From Bacillota bacterium (lineage in GTDB: Bacteria > Bacillota > Clostridia > Lachnospirales > Anaerotignaceae): DNA of 12,524 bases. Below the pieces are notes generated by a model. The model did not search any database. It was given only the letters and a program-made list of their open reading frames with translations, and was not told the DNA's origin. The stretch is taken from contig JAEZPX010000174.1 in NCBI GenBank assembly GCA_023413275.1, positions 1-12,524 on the forward strand, written 5' to 3'. Made by a program: the position numbers and the translations under genes. This document shows, in pieces, positions 1-7,343 of the stretch (position 1 is the stretch's first letter; each line of letters starts with the position of its first letter).

Positions 1-336
1 AGCATACAATTCCTTTAAACCAAAGGGTTTTGTAATGTAATCATCCGCACCAAGTTCTAAACCCTGTACCACATCTTCTTCCTCTACCTTGGCTGTGAGC
101 ATAATAATGGGTACACGTGACCTTTTACGAATCTGGGCACATACTTCTTCCCCAGTGATACCCGGCATCATTAAATCTAGTATTACCAGGGTTATATTTT
201 GATGGTTGAATATTTCTAAAGCCTCCTCTCCATTGTCGGAAGAAAAAACCTTAAAGCCTTTGCTTGTCATTAAAGCGGATACAACGTCCAAAATTTTTGG
301 TTCATCATCTACAACCAGTATACTTTTACTCTCCAT
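1..336 (-). CDS. OmpR-type response regulator, receiver domain (partial, C-terminus off the left edge)
   Basis: The first 112 codons are present. The N-terminus MESKSILVVDDEPKI carries the acidic pair D10/D11. D54 in LVILDLMMPG is the expected phosphoacceptor, with T81 in IIMLTAK and K103 in DDYITKPF completing the receiver active site. The fragment ends in the region that leads into the output domain. The YITKPF spacing resembles OmpR/PhoB regulators with a winged-helix output, but that domain and any partner histidine kinase lie outside the window. A GAGGGGG ribosome binding site lies 6-7 bases before the ATG. The gene follows the copper operon on the same strand but is separated by a hairpin terminator, so it probably has its own promoter. 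A role in metal response is possible only by proximity. Confidence 0.93.
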   Translation of the reverse strand, partial: MESKSILVVDDEPKILDVVSALMTSKGFKVFSSDNGEEALEIFNHQNITLVILDLMMPGITGEEVCAQIRKRSRVPIIMLTAKVEEEDVVQGLELGADDYITKPFGLKELYA

Positions 337-360
337 ACGCAACCCCCTCATATCCTATAT

Positions 361-401
361 AAAAACACAAAGGGGGGCGCTTATCAGCGCATCTCCCCTT
401 G
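361..401 (-). terminator. Rho-independent terminator of the copper operon
   Basis: Read on the minus strand, a GC-rich hairpin lies just after the copZ stop. The outer arm AAGGGGG (370-376) pairs with CTCCCCTT (393-400), and the inner arm GCGC (377-380) pairs with GCGC (387-390). The loop is 6 bases with a small bulge. The 3' side reads TTTGTGTTTTT on the minus strand. It separates copZ from the response-regulator gene. Confidence 0.75.
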
Positions 402-404
402 TAA

Positions 405-614
405 TCAGCCAATCACATCATATCCCTGATCGTCAATTTCTGCTTTAATTGCATCCAGCGTACTTTGCTGTGGATTATATTTTACCGAAACCGTTTTGCC
501 TTTCAAATCTACAGAAACGTTCTCTATCCCCGGTAATGCCCCAACGGCTGTTTGAACAGCTTTCACACAGTGCTCACAAGACATACCTTCTACTTTCAAT
601 ATTGTTTCTTCCAT
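405..614 (-). CDS. copZ: CopZ-like copper chaperone (single HMA domain)
   Basis: This 69-residue protein is a single heavy-metal-associated (HMA) domain. The Cu(I) loop is GMSCEHC, with C13 and C16 as ligands. It continues into VKAVQTAVGALPGIENVSVDLKG, and GYDVIG closes the ferredoxin-like fold. The H15 between the cysteines and the stand-alone size are typical of CopZ rather than MerP. Known family role: soluble cytosolic carrier that delivers Cu(I) to the HMA domains of CopA. A GGGAGG ribosome binding site (623-628) is well spaced from the ATG. It is the last gene of the copA operon, directly before the terminator. The gene symbol rests on sequence type plus the copA neighbour. Confidence 0.93.
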   Translation of the reverse strand: MEETILKVEGMSCEHCVKAVQTAVGALPGIENVSVDLKGKTVSVKYNPQQSTLDAIKAEIDDQGYDVIG

Positions 615-697
615 TTGTATTTCCTCCCATTAATCATTATTTTATATTCAGCGTCCTGTTTAGGGCGTTCTTCTGACATTTTCATATAACTTAATAA

Positions 698-1420
698 TCA
701 CTCTAAATCAAAGGGCTTCAAGAATTTATAAACATCTTGGGCTTTTCCATTCATTTCAACATTAACCGTCGTGTAAACCCAGCCTTCTACTTTTTCAGGG
801 TCAACACCGGCAGCAATCAGAGGTTCCGGATTCAGCACAAACACAATATCTTTATCCTGTTTTTCTTTCGTAACACTGTTTACCTGCATATCCTTTGCCC
901 ATTCAAACATATTTCCATTACCAAGACTCACATTGTAATGATCCAGCGCCATATGATAACCCAATGTTTTTCTATCATTATCTACAGTTTGCTCATATCC
1001 CGCCAATGGAGTGGAAGCACCCTCATAGGTAAGTTTGTCATTGCCAAGTTTTGCCCCCACTATAAGCATTCCTTCGGAAACATTATAATATTCCGGTAGT
1101 TTTGACACATCTAAACCTGCCTGAATAAAAGGATCTTCATCTATTTCTAACATAATATCATAAAGAGGGCTTTTACTGTAATCACCACTCCAGATAAATC
1201 TTACAGAACCATCAGGCGCTTCCAGAGACCAGCCTGCATTTTTCTCGTCAACCCTCACTCTATCGTTGGATGCGGTGAGTACTTTTTCAAAAGAAGCGGC
1301 AGAGCCCGTTCCAACAACATCCACGCTCCCACCTGCTGCTCTAAGAAAAACAAATATAATTGCCACAAGGATAGCTACACCGATTAAAATTCCCCATATA
1401 AGCTTTGAATTCTTTTTCAT
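698..1420 (-). CDS. Membrane-anchored extracytoplasmic protein of unknown function in the copper operon
   Basis: I do not recognise the family of this 240-residue protein. It starts MKKNSK followed by one hydrophobic segment (about residues 8-27), then a hydrophilic remainder. This fits an N-in signal anchor or uncleaved signal peptide with a domain outside the membrane; no lipobox cysteine is present. Two similar stretches can be seen: about 90-111 (LEIDEDPFIQAGLDVSKLPEY) and about 193-214 (VFVLNPEPLIAAGVDPEKVEGW). They share a pattern of acidic/Asn-x-Glu/Asp-Pro-x-Ile-x-Ala-Gly-Leu/Val-Asp, which suggests a duplicated subdomain. It has no cysteine or His-rich cluster, so metal binding is not evident. 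The ATG overlaps the copA stop as ATGA, with GAGGGGG just upstream inside copA, so translation is coupled to CopA. A role in copper handling is inferred from the operon only. Confidence 0.85.
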   Translation of the reverse strand: MKKNSKLIWGILIGVAILVAIIFVFLRAAGGSVDVVGTGSAASFEKVLTASNDRVRVDEKNAGWSLEAPDGSVRFIWSGDYSKSPLYDIMLEIDEDPFIQAGLDVSKLPEYYNVSEGMLIVGAKLGNDKLTYEGASTPLAGYEQTVDNDRKTLGYHMALDHYNVSLGNGNMFEWAKDMQVNSVTKEKQDKDIVFVLNPEPLIAAGVDPEKVEGWVYTTVNVEMNGKAQDVYKFLKPFDLE

Positions 1421-3903
1421 GCTGATACCCCCTCTTCTTTTCTGACAGTTGCTTTAAATCTCTTAAGCCTTAGTGCATTGGTAAGCACAGAGACAGAGCT
1501 TAGACTCATCGCCGCCGCCGCAAATATTGGGTTCAGCAGTGGCCCCCCAAATAGATAAAGAACACCTGCCGCAATGGGTATACCGATTACGTTATAACCA
1601 AATGCCCAGAATAAATTTTGTTTTATATTTCGGATGGTTTTTTTACTTAACAGAATTGCGGTGGGAACATCCATCAAATCTGAGCGCATCAGGACAATAT
1701 CTGCCGATTCCATAGCAACATCTGTACCTGAACCAATGGCAATCCCAATGTCAGCTTGCGCCAACGCCGGTGCATCATTGATACCATCACCAACCATAGC
1801 AACCTTACGGCCTTGGGCTTGAAGCTTCTTCACTTCGTTGGATTTATCCTGAGGGAGCACCTCAGCCAAAACCTGGTCAATACCAACTTGACGAGCGATT
1901 GCAGATGCAGTTTTCTTGTTATCTCCTGTAATCATTGCAACCTCTATTCCCATGTTGTGCAACTCTCGTATGGCATCACGACTGCTTTGCTTCACAACAT
2001 CGGCAACTGCCACAATGCCGGAAAGCTTGCCATTCAAAGCCACATACATGGGTGTCTTTCCTTCTTCCGCCAGCTTATCACTTGCCGCTTCCAAAGCACT
2101 TAGAGAAATATTTCTCTCCTCCATCAGCTTGCGATTTCCTGCCAGTACAGTTTGCCCATTCATTTGAGCCTCAATGCCCCTGCCTGTGAGTGATTCGAAA
2201 TGTTCCATCGGAAGCATTTGCAATTTCATTTCTTCAGCCCCACGAACAATTGCCTGCCCCAATGGATGTTCAGAACCTTTTTCTGCTGAAGCAGTAATTT
2301 GTAATAGTTGGTTCTTTTCCACACCTTCTATTGTAAGCACATCCGTCACAGTAGGCTTGCCTTCAGTAATCGTTCCCGTTTTATCAAAAATAATGGTATC
2401 AATCTTATGGGCTGTTTCAAGGGCTTCGCCACCTTTAATTAAGATGCCGTTTTCTGCACCTTTGCCCGTGCCAACCATAATCGCCGTTGGGGTTGCCAAG
2501 CCTAAAGCACAAGGGCAGGCAATTACGAGAACCGCAGTAAAAATGGTGAGGGAAAGTTCAATATTGCCAGTGCCGATGTACCACGCGATTCCAGCCAGAA
2601 CCGCTATGACACATACTACAGGTACAAAATATCCTGATACAATGTCCGCCATTTGAGCAATGGGCGCCTTGGAGCCCTGTGCATCCTCAACCAGCTTAAT
2701 AATCTGAGCCAAAGCTGTGTCACTGCCAATCTTCTCCGCTCGAAAACGAATGGTGCCCGTGGTGTTTAAGGAGGCTGTATAAACAGGGTCACCCGCCTTT
2801 TTATTCACTGGCATGCTTTCACCAGTAAGCATAGACTCGTCAATGGCAGTATGCCCTTCAATCACCGAACCATCAACTGGAATTTTTCCACCGGGTTTTA
2901 CAACAATAATATCGCCGATTTCTACCTCGTCAATGGGTATTTCCTTTTCTTTACCATCTTCTATTATTATGGCAGTTTTCGGTGCAAGCCCCATGAGCTT
3001 TTTAATTGCCTCACCAGTACGTCCTTTTGAAATCGCTTCAAGAGTCTTACCCAGGAGAATTAAAGTGATGATTACCCCTGCCGATTCATAATAAAGATGA
3101 TCCACTGCCACAAAATTACCATTGGCAATTAACCAAGTGTTATAAATGCTGTATAGCACAGCGGCTGTGGTACCTATGGCAATCAAAGAATCCATATTGG
3201 GACTACGTTGCCATAAAGATTTATAGCCTATCGTATAGAATTTATAGCCTACACCGATTACAGGTGCTACCAGCAATAACTCTACCAATGCATAAAGCAA
3301 CGGAAATCCCATAGGGTCCAGCCCTCCGGGGAAAGGCAGCCGAACAATTTTAATCATAGGCGCCATAGCAATGTATAAAAGAGGTATGGAAAACAATGCA
3401 GAGACAACAAGCTTGGTCTGAAGAATTTTGATTTCTTTTTCTTTTCGTTGTTTGTCCTGATCTACGGCATCCTCTTTATTTATTTCTAAGGCTTCGTATC
3501 CTGCTTTTTCAATTGCCTCACGAATGGCAGACAAACGCACCGTTTGGGGCTCATACACCACTGTTGCTTTTTCCGAAGCAAAATTAACAGAAGCACTTGT
3601 CACACCATCCAGCTTCTTCATCGCCTTCTCCACCCTCTGGGCACAAACGGCACAGGTCATTCCACCAATGGGTATTGTTACGCTACTGTTAGCCTTTTCT
3701 TCCACCTCATACCCAATCTTTTTCACAGCCTCTTTAATTGCAGTAAGCGAAAGGGCATTATCATCATATTCCACAAATAGCTTTTCACTCGCAAGGTTTA
3801 CAGAAGCCTCCTCTATTCCAGATAATTTTCGCACCGTTTTTTCAATTCTTTGGGCACAAGCGGCACAGGTCATTCCCCTGATGTTCAATACTTGATTGCT
3901 CAT
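1417..3903 (-). CDS. copA: CopA, Cu(I)-exporting P1B-1-type ATPase
   Basis: This 828-residue P-type ATPase pumps Cu(I) out of the cytosol at the cost of ATP. Two N-terminal HMA domains carry GMTCAAC (C13/C16) and GMTCAVC (C84/C87). The membrane CPC motif is at 463-465. The phosphorylated aspartate is D507 in DKTGT. The nucleotide-binding SEHPLG has H546, and the hinge GDGIND contains D706 and D710. The Cu(I)-specific membrane residues Y770-N771 and M799-x-x-S802-S803 assign it to P1B-1 rather than to Zn/Cd pumps. An in-frame ATG 11 codons upstream (3936) lacks a ribosome binding site. The ATG at 3903 follows AAAGGAG at ideal spacing, so I chose it. It is first in an operon with the 240-aa protein and copZ, and divergent from the HxlR regulator. 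Confidence 0.97.
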   Translation of the reverse strand: MSNQVLNIRGMTCAACAQRIEKTVRKLSGIEEASVNLASEKLFVEYDDNALSLTAIKEAVKKIGYEVEEKANSSVTIPIGGMTCAVCAQRVEKAMKKLDGVTSASVNFASEKATVVYEPQTVRLSAIREAIEKAGYEALEINKEDAVDQDKQRKEKEIKILQTKLVVSALFSIPLLYIAMAPMIKIVRLPFPGGLDPMGFPLLYALVELLLVAPVIGVGYKFYTIGYKSLWQRSPNMDSLIAIGTTAAVLYSIYNTWLIANGNFVAVDHLYYESAGVIITLILLGKTLEAISKGRTGEAIKKLMGLAPKTAIIIEDGKEKEIPIDEVEIGDIIVVKPGGKIPVDGSVIEGHTAIDESMLTGESMPVNKKAGDPVYTASLNTTGTIRFRAEKIGSDTALAQIIKLVEDAQGSKAPIAQMADIVSGYFVPVVCVIAVLAGIAWYIGTGNIELSLTIFTAVLVIACPCALGLATPTAIMVGTGKGAENGILIKGGEALETAHKIDTIIFDKTGTITEGKPTVTDVLTIEGVEKNQLLQITASAEKGSEHPLGQAIVRGAEEMKLQMLPMEHFESLTGRGIEAQMNGQTVLAGNRKLMEERNISLSALEAASDKLAEEGKTPMYVALNGKLSGIVAVADVVKQSSRDAIRELHNMGIEVAMITGDNKKTASAIARQVGIDQVLAEVLPQDKSNEVKKLQAQGRKVAMVGDGINDAPALAQADIGIAIGSGTDVAMESADIVLMRSDLMDVPTAILLSKKTIRNIKQNLFWAFGYNVIGIPIAAGVLYLFGGPLLNPIFAAAAMSLSSVSVLTNALRLKRFKATVRKEEGVSA

Positions 3904-4110
3904 ATTAACTCCTTTCCAAATGGAATCGTTCCCCATGAATAATTGAACCCTTCCATTTTACAATAATCTTCTCAAAATATTTAAATCTTAAAAGTGTTTT
4001 TCACCAATTTTTCAGAGTTTCTTCTCAATTCAATAAATTACCAATCCATTTATGTTGCCCATATGTCATGGCTCCATGCGAAAACCTTATTTCTCTTACT
4101 TAGGTTATCC

Positions 4111-4139
4111 TTGACCAAGAATTATTCTGATGATATTAT
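4111..4139 (+). promoter_or_regulatory. Sigma-A-like promoter upstream of the HxlR regulator
   Basis: TTGACC (4111-4116) and TATTAT (4134-4139) are separated by exactly 17 bases. Transcription from here would give a leader of about 75 bases before the HxlR start codon and would cross the ATACTA/TAGTAT dyad. Confidence 0.55.
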
Positions 4140-4180
4140 TATGACAGTTAATACAGATTTATCAAGTACGCACTTAATTG

Positions 4181-4206
4181 TGATATACTACCCAAAAAGA
4201 TAGTAT
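4181..4206 (+). promoter_or_regulatory. Extended -10 promoter overlapped by a dyad (candidate HxlR autoregulatory operator)
   Basis: TGATATACT (4181-4189) matches an extended -10 element (TGn plus TATACT). A perfect 6-bp inverted repeat, ATACTA (4185-4190) and TAGTAT (4201-4206) with a 10-base spacer, covers this -10 and the likely start site. It ends just before the GGAGGG ribosome binding site. HxlR/YodB-family regulators are known to bind TACT/AGTA-type dyads at their own promoters, so autoregulation is a reasonable inference. Confidence 0.55.
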
Positions 4207-4219
4207 TGGAGGGAATCAA

Positions 4220-4591
4220 ATGAAATGTAATGCTACGCAAATCAACTGTCCTGTGGGAACAACGATAGACATCATCGGTGGAAAATATAAATCACTTATT
4301 TTGTGGCATCTAATAGACTCTACGTTAAGATTCGGAGAACTTAGCAGATTAATTCCCCAGGCAACCCCTAAAATGCTTACCCAACAATTGCGGGAATTGG
4401 AAGAAGCCAAACTTATTGTGCGCAAAGTGTACCCCGTGGTGCCCCCAAGGGTGGATTACAGTCTGACGGAGTTAGGAATCAGCATGCGGCCCATTTTGGA
4501 GGCTATGTATAGCTGGGGAGAAGATTATTTGAGAAAAAGTGGCCAAGAAATCAATTGCTCTATGAGGATGCATCTGTCAACAAATGATTAA
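4220..4591 (+). CDS. HxlR-family winged-helix transcriptional regulator
   Basis: This 123-residue protein has the usual HxlR/MarR-like layout. A Cys-Pro element, NCPVGTTIDIIGGKYK (C10), comes first. It is followed by the recognition region RFGELSRLIPQATPKMLTQQLRELEEA (about 37-63) and a wing with RVDYSLTELG (about 76-85). In YodB/HypR relatives the N-terminal cysteine senses electrophiles or oxidants, and C10 sits in the same place. Further cysteines are C3 and C113. GGAGGG lies 6-7 bases before the ATG. The gene is divergent from copA. Its TAA stop overlaps the TAA stop of the convergent lipoprotein gene by 3 bases (4588-4591 in total). With metal genes on both sides it is the best local candidate for their regulator, but this is inferred from context and the effector is unknown. 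Confidence 0.93.
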   Translation: MKCNATQINCPVGTTIDIIGGKYKSLILWHLIDSTLRFGELSRLIPQATPKMLTQQLRELEEAKLIVRKVYPVVPPRVDYSLTELGISMRPILEAMYSWGEDYLRKSGQEINCSMRMHLSTND

Positions 4592-5154
4592 TACGAGCCT
4601 TTCCAATTTGCAAAAATCCCTTTAGATTCTTTGAGAAAGCCATATGAGATCGTGATAGAATCTTCTGTCACGGTCTTATTTTCATCGAAAATGGGCCATG
4701 GATTACAACCGCCGGCTTCAACTTCTACCCGATCCATGGAAAATTGGTTTCCACAATTCTGACAGACAAGTAAATCTCCCTGCTGTTTATAATATCCTTT
4801 CCCTGAATCATAACAAACCTGGCAGGTATTAAATGCCGTTCGAATGGAACCATCTGATGCTTTCACAGCCACCACCTCTAAGGTTGTTCCCTCTACGTCA
4901 ACTGGATAGAATTTTGCTGTCTCGGTTATTTCACTAATTGGTATTACAATGTCCTGATCCGCTGGAATAGCGGCAGAACTATCTTCCACCGTAGATTCCG
5001 GCTCTTCAACGGTCTCCTTACTTCCGCAAGCAGACACAAATGCAGCAACAACCAGTAGCATGATAAACATTGATGCCACCTTAAAGGAAAACTTACTTTT
5101 GGGTTCTAATTTTTCCTTTTTTTTATTGTTGGTTTTGTTTTTATTTCTTTTCAT
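4588..5154 (-). CDS. DUF2318-like cysteine-rich lipoprotein
   Basis: This 188-residue protein has an unusually long lysine/asparagine-rich N-region (residues 1-25), a hydrophobic core (about 28-40) and a lipobox VSAC with C43. That predicts a lipoprotein on the outer face of the membrane. After an acidic linker (47-62) comes a domain like the C-terminal part of DUF2318: C111-x2-C114, then C131-x2-C134, then GGC150NPWPI. The two CxxC pairs plus GGCNP fit a metal or Fe-S/redox site; DUF2318 proteins are often found with iron or metal transporters. AGGAGG precedes the ATG at 5154, supporting the long N-region as real. It is the last gene of the second metal operon and runs convergently into the HxlR gene. 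The metal is not determinable from sequence. Confidence 0.85.
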   Translation of the reverse strand: MKRNKNKTNNKKKEKLEPKSKFSFKVASMFIMLLVVAAFVSACGSKETVEEPESTVEDSSAAIPADQDIVIPISEITETAKFYPVDVEGTTLEVVAVKASDGSIRTAFNTCQVCYDSGKGYYKQQGDLLVCQNCGNQFSMDRVEVEAGGCNPWPIFDENKTVTEDSITISYGFLKESKGIFANWKGSY

Positions 5155-5188
5155 AATCGTTTCCTCCTGAAAGTGTGTAAAAGTCTAT

Positions 5189-5296
5189 TTAGTCTTTGTT
5201 ACTTCTGTCTTTTCCTTTGTCTGATAATAAACAAATTGCGATGACTATTCCTACAATAGGAACAATACAATGCCAATGGCTGATTAAAAATTCCAT
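5189..5296 (-). CDS. 35-residue single-span membrane peptide
   Basis: A small reading frame encodes MEFLISHWHC, then a strongly hydrophobic stretch (about residues 11-24, with P13 and C22), then a charged tail SDKGKDRSNKD. This fits one membrane span with the charged end in the cytosol. GGAG lies 9 bases before the ATG, a little long but usable. A second ATG, five bases further upstream in another frame, gives a much less membrane-like peptide. The gene lies between the fusion protein and the lipoprotein on the same strand, 34 bases before the lipoprotein start codon. H7, H9 and C10 at the membrane boundary are possible metal ligands. No family recognised; short ORFs occur by chance, so it remains tentative. 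Confidence 0.5.
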   Translation of the reverse strand: MEFLISHWHCIVPIVGIVIAICLLSDKGKDRSNKD

Positions 5297-5463
5297 ATAT
5301 CATAACTCCTTCAAAGTTTTACATTAAGAGTAATTTATATCTTAAATAAATATGACCATCGCTATGGGATAGTCTGTGGTTTTATCTTACGAAAGAACTT
5401 AAAAAAATCTTTTTTCTCGAAAAAACTATTATCTACTCAAATTACCTTCAATTACAATGCACG

Positions 5464-7302
5464 TCAATGACAGCTGGGTGCACCTCCCTTTCCCGCAAAC
5501 GTCTGAGGCGGCCAAATCATAGGCTGAAAACCCCTTACTTCTTTCTGAATGGCATCGATGTCTATGTTTGAAATATCCTCCACCACTTTTACATAGCCAA
5601 AAAAGCTGCTATCTCCATTGGAAAAGGCAAAGTCGTCCGTAGGATACACTAGGAGAGGGTTTTCAGAAGTATCTAAAGGAATTTGAGCCGAATAATAGGG
5701 AATCAGCAACATAGTGTTACTTTCCTTGGACGATGAATTTAGAATGGTCCATTCTGTCTCCATATCTTTTTGTAAAACAATTACCCCTGGTTTGAACCCA
5801 TCATCAGTCAGTTCAACGGTCACTTGTTGAATGTTATCTTTCTTTTCTCCAAGCCCAATCTCCTCCGTGGGTATTATATAATCTGCTGGAACTGGCCCAT
5901 TAGAAATGTCACTCTGTTTCAAAGAGTTATCCCCTTTCGAAATAGTGGAGTCCTCTTCCACAACAAGGATTGAACTTCTTATCATTCCCATCCAGCAGCT
6001 GTAAGGAAAGCTCCCTGCTTTGGTTGGTGTAAATTCAATGATATTTTCGCCAGTCTTAAATTGATATTCCATGTTGTACTCCGGAATAAAAATTCGATTG
6101 TTACAACCATTGATACTACCTTCAGGCGCATCAATAATCCATTTTACAGGCATCCCCTTCTCTACCGTAATGGATGGATAACTACCTGATGCAAGGGTAC
6201 TATTCACAATCTGGACACCGTTTTCAACTTTTACATGACTTTTGTCTGCATCAGCTTTAGAAGATAGACCGCCGGAAAATACATGAGGAAATCCCCAACC
6301 CGACAAGCTCCATCCCTGAGAAAACATAGACATCCCCAGAACAACAACCAATACTGCCCCCACTGTCAAAATTTTGTTCGTAAACCTTTTCCCTAAATAT
6401 GAACTCAGTGCACCTAGTCCAAACATCAATGGCACCGTTCCCAAACTAAACAGAAACATAGAAAATGCACCGGAAATGGGGCTTCCTGTAGACAAAGCAT
6501 ATATTTGCATTGCCTGCAAGGGGCCGCAAGGCATAAGCCCATTTAACAGACCCACATACAACGGACCCTTTCCGACTTTTTGACTTTCTATGGAATCGGC
6601 AAATAGAAAAGGAATCCGGGGTTGAAACCGTCGCAACCAAGGAAAGATTCCCAACATATTTAGTCCCATAATTATCATAAAAATGCCCGCAATGAATTTA
6701 ATTATCCCCTGCATAGTATTTGAAAACGTGATCAAGGAGCCTACTCCGCCTACAACAAAACCAACGGCAGTATATGAAATCACCCGTCCCAAATTATACA
6801 AAAGGCTTGGTCTAATCGCAGCAAGGGCATCATTTTTCCCATTCCCTGTCTTTTCAATTTGAACACATTGAGATAAGTTAACACCTCCACACATTGCCAC
6901 ACAATGCACAGACGTCATAAGTCCAATTATAAACAACATGCCATGCCCCATGCTGACATCTGCCAACTGGCTTGGTGTAAATAGATTTAGAATACCAAAT
7001 TGCTGCATTAAGTAATATAACGAGGGAATAATAACCAAGACTCCAACCAATTGTTTCTTACGAAATATTTCTGTATCTTTGTTTGGCAACACAGTATAAT
7101 CCAATCTTTGAATCAACATGGTAATATCCTCAAGGGATATTTCGTTCTCGTAAAAAGAGATATCTGCAAAACCATTTACATAGCTAACCTGAGCAGATTT
7201 TATTCCCGCTGTATTACGAAGTGTTTTTTCGATCTTATTTTGGCAGCTCACACAAGTCATCCCACCAATGATAAGCCGCCTTTCCTTTATAGAGGATTCC
7301 AT
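5464..7302 (-). CDS. HMA - TauE/SafE (DsbD-like) membrane core - cupredoxin fusion protein
   Basis: This 612-residue protein has four parts. Residues 8-74 are an HMA domain with GMTCVSC (C17/C20). After one hydrophobic segment (about 85-102), residues about 120-340 form a TauE/SafE or DsbD-like membrane core. Its motifs are SVHCVAMCGG (C134/C138) and GLMPCGPLQAMQ (C259). Residues about 365-450 are cupredoxin-like, with NGCNNRIFIP (C400) and YSCWMGM (C436, M438, M440) as likely soft-metal ligands. Residues about 485-575 look like a second, ligand-poor cupredoxin-like domain. The protein ends in GGAPSCH. Family knowledge suggests copper movement or assembly across the membrane rather than sulfite export. 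An ATG eight codons upstream (7326) lacks a ribosome binding site, whereas the one at 7302 follows AGGAGG at 6 bases. It sits between the CC-motif protein and the membrane peptide. Confidence 0.9.
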   Translation of the reverse strand: MESSIKERRLIIGGMTCVSCQNKIEKTLRNTAGIKSAQVSYVNGFADISFYENEISLEDITMLIQRLDYTVLPNKDTEIFRKKQLVGVLVIIPSLYYLMQQFGILNLFTPSQLADVSMGHGMLFIIGLMTSVHCVAMCGGVNLSQCVQIEKTGNGKNDALAAIRPSLLYNLGRVISYTAVGFVVGGVGSLITFSNTMQGIIKFIAGIFMIIMGLNMLGIFPWLRRFQPRIPFLFADSIESQKVGKGPLYVGLLNGLMPCGPLQAMQIYALSTGSPISGAFSMFLFSLGTVPLMFGLGALSSYLGKRFTNKILTVGAVLVVVLGMSMFSQGWSLSGWGFPHVFSGGLSSKADADKSHVKVENGVQIVNSTLASGSYPSITVEKGMPVKWIIDAPEGSINGCNNRIFIPEYNMEYQFKTGENIIEFTPTKAGSFPYSCWMGMIRSSILVVEEDSTISKGDNSLKQSDISNGPVPADYIIPTEEIGLGEKKDNIQQVTVELTDDGFKPGVIVLQKDMETEWTILNSSSKESNTMLLIPYYSAQIPLDTSENPLLVYPTDDFAFSNGDSSFFGYVKVVEDISNIDIDAIQKEVRGFQPMIWPPQTFAGKGGAPSCH

Positions 7303-7343
7303 AAAAGACCTCCTAATTTTACTCATTATTTGTTTTCCATCAC

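Larger units (their letters stand above)
3904..4219. promoter_or_regulatory. Divergent intergenic region between copA and the HxlR regulator
   Basis: This 316-base AT-rich gap must hold the copA promoter (minus strand) and the HxlR promoter (plus strand). For copA only weak minus-strand matches were found, none convincing. I looked for a CopY-type TACANNTGTA box and a GC-rich CsoR-type palindrome and saw neither. A short dyad CATGG-CT-CCATG lies at 4067-4078. The plus-strand promoter signals are listed separately. No small gene with a credible ribosome binding site was found. Confidence 0.6.

Noticed and set aside
4067..4078. CATGG-CT-CCATG dyad in the copA/HxlR gap as a copper operator
   Set aside because: Five-bp arms with no match to CopY or CsoR boxes and no good promoter beside it; could be chance.
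3994..4203. 69-codon plus-strand frame in the copA/HxlR gap
   Set aside because: Covers the promoters, lacks a ribosome binding site and shows no protein-like pattern.
5355..5380. ACCA...CTAT-GGG-ATAG...TGGT imperfect dyad upstream of the 35-aa gene
   Set aside because: Outer arms are off register by one base and no convincing promoter overlaps it; too weak to list as an operator.
5408..5426. Hairpin plus T-run just after the fusion-protein stop (minus strand)
   Set aside because: The stem is only six A-T pairs around CGAG, too weak to call a terminator; the downstream genes may well be co-transcribed.
5464..7302. Reading the fusion protein as a sulfite/taurine exporter from the TauE/SafE name
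   Set aside because: The HMA domain, VHCVAMCGG and MPCGP motifs and cupredoxin-like domain fit metal handling much better than sulfonate transport.
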